Assembly (NCBI GenBank): GCA_011065225.1
Contig: JAAKFC010000057.1
Coordinates: 1-8,326 of the forward strand
Reading direction: 5' to 3'
Length of the DNA stretch: 8,326 nt
Source of the DNA: Chlamydiota bacterium
GTDB lineage: Bacteria > Chlamydiota > Chlamydiia > Chlamydiales > Rhabdochlamydiaceae
The position numbers were made by a program, and so were the translations under genes. Below, piece after piece: positions 6,536-8,326 of the stretch (within the stretch, counting starts at the first letter, position 1; the number at the start of each line of letters is the position of its first letter). Under the pieces are notes generated by a model. The model worked only from the letters and a program-made list of their open reading frames with translations, had not been told where the DNA came from and ran no database searches.

Positions 6536-6701
6536 AGAGGGTATTTAAAAAATCATTCCACCGATACTAGAAGCGATCTTTTCCCCTATAAGAACCTTCT
6601 CGACCTGCACAAGCTCATATGAGCTTGCTCCGGTCTCCAGAAGGCCCTTCTAGGAAAAAATTTCTGCTTCTATCGGCGAAAGCAATTTTTAAACACCCTC
6701 T
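6536..6701. repeat. 166-bp imperfect palindrome centred near 6618
   Basis: The left arm from AGAGGGT (6536-6542) mirrors the right arm ending ACCCTCT (6695-6701). Successive blocks match: TTTAAAAA, CCGAT, AGAAGC, TTTT..CCTA, CCTTCT, GACC and the perfect centre CAAGCTCAT/ATGAGCTTG (6610-6627), with only 2-3-nt gaps that cancel out. As single-stranded DNA or RNA it would form one long hairpin. Its inner half contains copy B of the 70-nt unit. The 12-bp direct repeat TCTTAGAGGGTA occurs at its left edge (6532-6543) and right edge (6699-6710). It looks like a MITE-type or other palindromic mobile element. Confidence 0.65.
6585..6654 (+). repeat. 70-nt stem-loop unit, copy B
   Basis: This is the second copy of the unit at 6350-6419 and forms the core of the 166-bp palindrome. 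Stems: CCTTCT/AGAAGG (6595-6600 with 6639-6644), GACC/GGTC (6602-6605 with 6632-6635), and the perfect apical palindrome at 6610-6627. Compared with copy A, pair 6604/6633 changes from G-C to C-G and pair 6613/6624 from A-T to G-C, so both positions changed together and pairing was kept. Confidence 0.6.
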
Positions 6702-6831
6702 TAGAGGGTAAACCATAAAGTATTCTAGTTGTAAAACTATCGGATATTTCTCAGAAATGAAGACAGCAAAGAGTTTTTTGTTCCAAAAAACCTGCTATGG
6801 ATGGCAAGATATCGTATATTAGCTACAAATT

Positions 6832-6858
6832 TTGACTTGCTTTACATAAAATTATGTA
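6832..6858 (+). promoter_or_regulatory. Candidate galE promoter with overlapping operator-like palindrome
   Basis: TTGACT (6832-6837) serves as a -35 box; TATGTA (6853-6858) is a fair -10 with a short 15-bp spacer. The perfect inverted repeat TACATAA-AA-TTATGTA (6843-6858) fills the spacer and the -10 box, where a repressor could block transcription. AT-rich 7-bp arms can arise by chance. Confidence 0.35.
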
Positions 6859-6899
6859 GCACGTCTTGTTGAATTCAACAATCCTCTTAGCTATAGAAA

Positions 6900-7988
6900 T
6901 TGAACAAACAAATACGAGTTTATAAATTGAAGACAACTATTTTAATACTTGCCGTTTTATTTTCTTGTTTTTTGTACTCTGAAAATGCCAATATTCTTGT
7001 AACGGGGGGAGCAGGGTATATTGGAAGTCATACTTGCAAGGCACTCCGGGAAAAGGGATTTAACCCGATTGTCTATGACTCTTTAATAAATGGATCTGAA
7101 GAAGCTGTTAAGTGGGGCCCTTTCATAAAGGGTGATCTTCTCGACTCTAAAAAGCTAGAAGAAGCATTTCAGAGATACCACCCAGTTGCTGTTATCCATT
7201 TTGCTGCTTTGACAAATATTTTCGATTCTACTCTCGATCCCGATTCTTACTACCGTACAAACATTGTAGGGTCTTTAAATATACTACATTGTATGAAAAA
7301 ATACGATGTTAAAAAAATTATCTTTTCCAGCAGTTGTGCTGTTTATGGGGAAAAAAACTTTTCTCAAATATGTGAAAAAGAAAAAAAAGAACCCATAAAT
7401 CCTTATGGGTTTAGTAAGCATGTCGTTGAGCAAATGATTCAAGATTTTGCAAATGCTTATGGTCTAGACTATGTGATTCTTCGTTATTTTAATGCAGCGG
7501 GAATCGATCATGAAGCAGGCCTCATTCGAGCAGGCAATTTGAGAAATTTTTTAATTCCAAAAGCTATTGAAATTGCTCTTAATCCAAAAATCAAACTCCC
7601 CATTTTTGGCACACAATTCAATACTCCTGATGGAACAGCGATTCGAGATTACATCCATGTGATGGATATCGCTAGAGCCCATCAACTTGCTTTGAACTAT
7701 CTTCTAGCAAAAAAAACAAGTTATTGCTTAAATCTCGGTACAGGAAAAGGGTATTCGGTGAACGAAGTCATTCACATGATTGAATCATGTGTAGGAAAAT
7801 CTCTTCCTGTTGAAAATAAACCAGCTAGAGAAGGTGAACTCACGAAAATGGTTGCAGACCCAGCTTTATCTAGAAAAATTCTAAGATTTGAACCAATTTA
7901 TTCGGATCTGAAAACAATCGTAGAAAGTGAATTGATGGCACAGAAAAAAGATCTTGGAATCCATAATACTAAGGAAAGAGTAGAGTGA
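6900..7988 (+). CDS. galE: UDP-glucose 4-epimerase (GalE-type) with an unusual N-terminal signal-like extension
   Basis: This short-chain dehydrogenase/reductase interconverts UDP-glucose and UDP-galactose (or the GlcNAc/GalNAc forms) using bound NAD. Visible support, numbered from the TTG at 6900: TGGAGYIGSH (35-44) for NAD binding, FAALTN (101-106), the catalytic-Ser region SSSCAVYG (143-150), the catalytic Y-x3-K in YGFSK (169-173), RYFNAAG (195-201) and DGTAIRDYIHV (244-254). Length is 362 aa, or 353 from a second TTG at 6927; usual GalE is about 330-340 and starts right at the NAD motif. The extra N-terminus (KTTILILAVLFSCFLYSENA) is a clean signal-like segment ending L-Y-S. No ATG exists before the domain, and an in-frame stop lies at 6894. 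The TTG at 6927 has a weak GAG 8 nt upstream and gives the most standard signal. A TTG at 6972 would give a leaderless form but has no ribosome site. Confidence 0.88.
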   Translation: MNKQIRVYKLKTTILILAVLFSCFLYSENANILVTGGAGYIGSHTCKALREKGFNPIVYDSLINGSEEAVKWGPFIKGDLLDSKKLEEAFQRYHPVAVIHFAALTNIFDSTLDPDSYYRTNIVGSLNILHCMKKYDVKKIIFSSSCAVYGEKNFSQICEKEKKEPINPYGFSKHVVEQMIQDFANAYGLDYVILRYFNAAGIDHEAGLIRAGNLRNFLIPKAIEIALNPKIKLPIFGTQFNTPDGTAIRDYIHVMDIARAHQLALNYLLAKKTSYCLNLGTGKGYSVNEVIHMIESCVGKSLPVENKPAREGELTKMVADPALSRKILRFEPIYSDLKTIVESELMAQKKDLGIHNTKERVE

Positions 7989-7993
7989 AATCA

Positions 7994-8021
7994 TTGACTA
8001 TTAAAAAGATAAATTTATATT
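7994..8021 (+). promoter_or_regulatory. Candidate promoter for the third GT25 gene
   Basis: TTGACT (7994-7999) is followed after 16 bp by TATATT (8016-8021); both boxes match the sigma-70 consensus at five of six positions. This starts just after the galE stop and would give a leader of about 160 nt before the ATG at 8189. The galE-GT25c gap is otherwise unremarkable. Confidence 0.4.
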
Positions 8022-8188
8022 TTTTTGTGATATTCATGTGAAAAGATGCAAATTTGAGTACGATGCTTTTTAAAGAGAAATTTTGGATTGATTCGAAGTT
8101 TGAATTCCAAAGATGCAAGGGAAGGGAAAATCCAATTTTTGAGTTTGCTTGTGTATAGAACCAAATTTAAAATTAGGGACAATTTTTT

Positions 8189-8326
8189 ATGTTTATATAT
8201 AGATATGTAGCTATTGTTTTGATGACATGCTTTTTTTCTTCTCTTTATTCTAATGTTTTTGATCATTTAAAACCGGCGGAAGGGAAATCAGATATTCATA
8301 AAATGAGAAATATCGATTTTATTTAT
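8189..8326 (+). CDS. GT25-family glycosyltransferase (paralogue c), N-terminal fragment cut by window end
   Basis: The first 46 codons of a third GT25 paralogue are visible. AGGGA (8175-8179) lies 9 nt before the ATG at 8189. Residues 1-21 (MFIYRYVAIVLMTCFF then SSLYS) form a signal-like segment ending L-Y-S, followed by NVFDHLKPAEGKSDIHKMRN and IDFIY at the window edge. This matches paralogue b (DVTDHLKKIDGKTDAHRIRN, then IDFIY) closely, so the rest of the GT25 domain is expected beyond the window. Paralogues b and c share the DHLK-x-(I/A)-(D/E)-GK(T/S)D-x-H linker, which paralogue a lacks in that form, so b and c are the closer pair. The ATG and ribosome site make the start secure. Confidence 0.8.
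   Translation, partial: MFIYRYVAIVLMTCFFSSLYSNVFDHLKPAEGKSDIHKMRNIDFIY

Larger units (their letters stand above)
6214..6899. other. 686-bp gene-free region, rich in hairpins and repeats
   Basis: No believable gene was found here on either strand. Open frames exist, such as 6271-6423 and 6353-6622, but they have no ribosome site, run through hairpin repeats and look like nothing known. The region holds, in order: a candidate promoter for the leftward pair, a 70-nt stem-loop unit, four overlapping or adjacent GC hairpins, a 166-bp imperfect palindrome containing a second copy of the 70-nt unit, an 8-bp AT-rich hairpin (6773-6791, GTTTTTTG/CAAAAAAC around TTC), and a candidate galE promoter. 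The local density of G+C-rich hairpins contrasts with the AT-rich surroundings and suggests inserted or decayed mobile sequence. Confidence 0.7.

Noticed and set aside
6353..6622. 89-codon open frame across the hairpin region
   Set aside because: Its composition comes from GC hairpins (PGPSGPG-like); it has no ribosome site and no recognisable domain.
6350..6710. CRISPR array
   Set aside because: The repeats are two diverged stem-loop units 235 bp apart with no regular short spacers and no cas genes nearby.
8015..8266. 83-codon frame on the - strand
   Set aside because: It overlaps the secure start of GT25c and its promoter region, and is lysine/isoleucine-rich as expected from AT-rich non-coding DNA.

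Overview
The window is AT-rich (G+C roughly one third by eye) and holds a dense cluster of glycan-assembly genes: glycosyltransferases, SAM-dependent methyltransferases, a polysaccharide pyruvyl transferase-like protein and a UDP-glucose 4-epimerase. The GT25-type glycosyltransferases with a conserved IDFIY-INLD-RPE block, the WCSR-type methyltransferases, and the repeated combination of these enzymes with N-terminal export signals recall amoeba-associated chlamydiae (Parachlamydia/Protochlamydia/Waddlia-like). That placement is a judgement from sequence style, held at about 0.55, and no marker gene in the window tests it.

Layout. Positions 2-1003 (+) hold the 3' part of a GT4 glycosyltransferase. 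After a 162-bp gap comes a tight + strand operon at 1166-4557: pyruvyl transferase-like protein, SAM methyltransferase, GT25 glycosyltransferase and a second methyltransferase, with gaps of 7, 7 and 15 bp. It converges, 8 bp apart, on a - strand pair (methyltransferase 6213-5539, then GT25 5519-4566). A 686-bp gene-free stretch (6214-6899) is packed with hairpins: two related 70-nt stem-loop units with compensatory changes, two IS200/IS605-like GC hairpins and a 166-bp imperfect palindrome. galE follows at 6900-7988 (+), and a third GT25 paralogue starts at 8189 and runs off the right edge.

How the genes may work together. GalE would supply a UDP-hexose, the GT4 and GT25 enzymes would transfer sugars, the methyltransferases would cap or decorate the glycan, and the pyruvyl transferase-like enzyme would add a ketal-pyruvate group. 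The striking feature is that seven of the eight genes in which the N-terminus can be judged begin with a short basic and hydrophobic, signal-peptide-like segment, including GalE, which is normally a plain cytosolic enzyme. Only the methyltransferase at 6213-5539 lacks one. The GT4 start lies outside the window. The inference is an exported or membrane-tethered sugar-modification pathway, possibly acting in the periplasm, the host vacuole or the host. Sequence alone cannot show export.

The two most useful leads are this coordinated set of export signals and the structured repeat region at 6350-6710.
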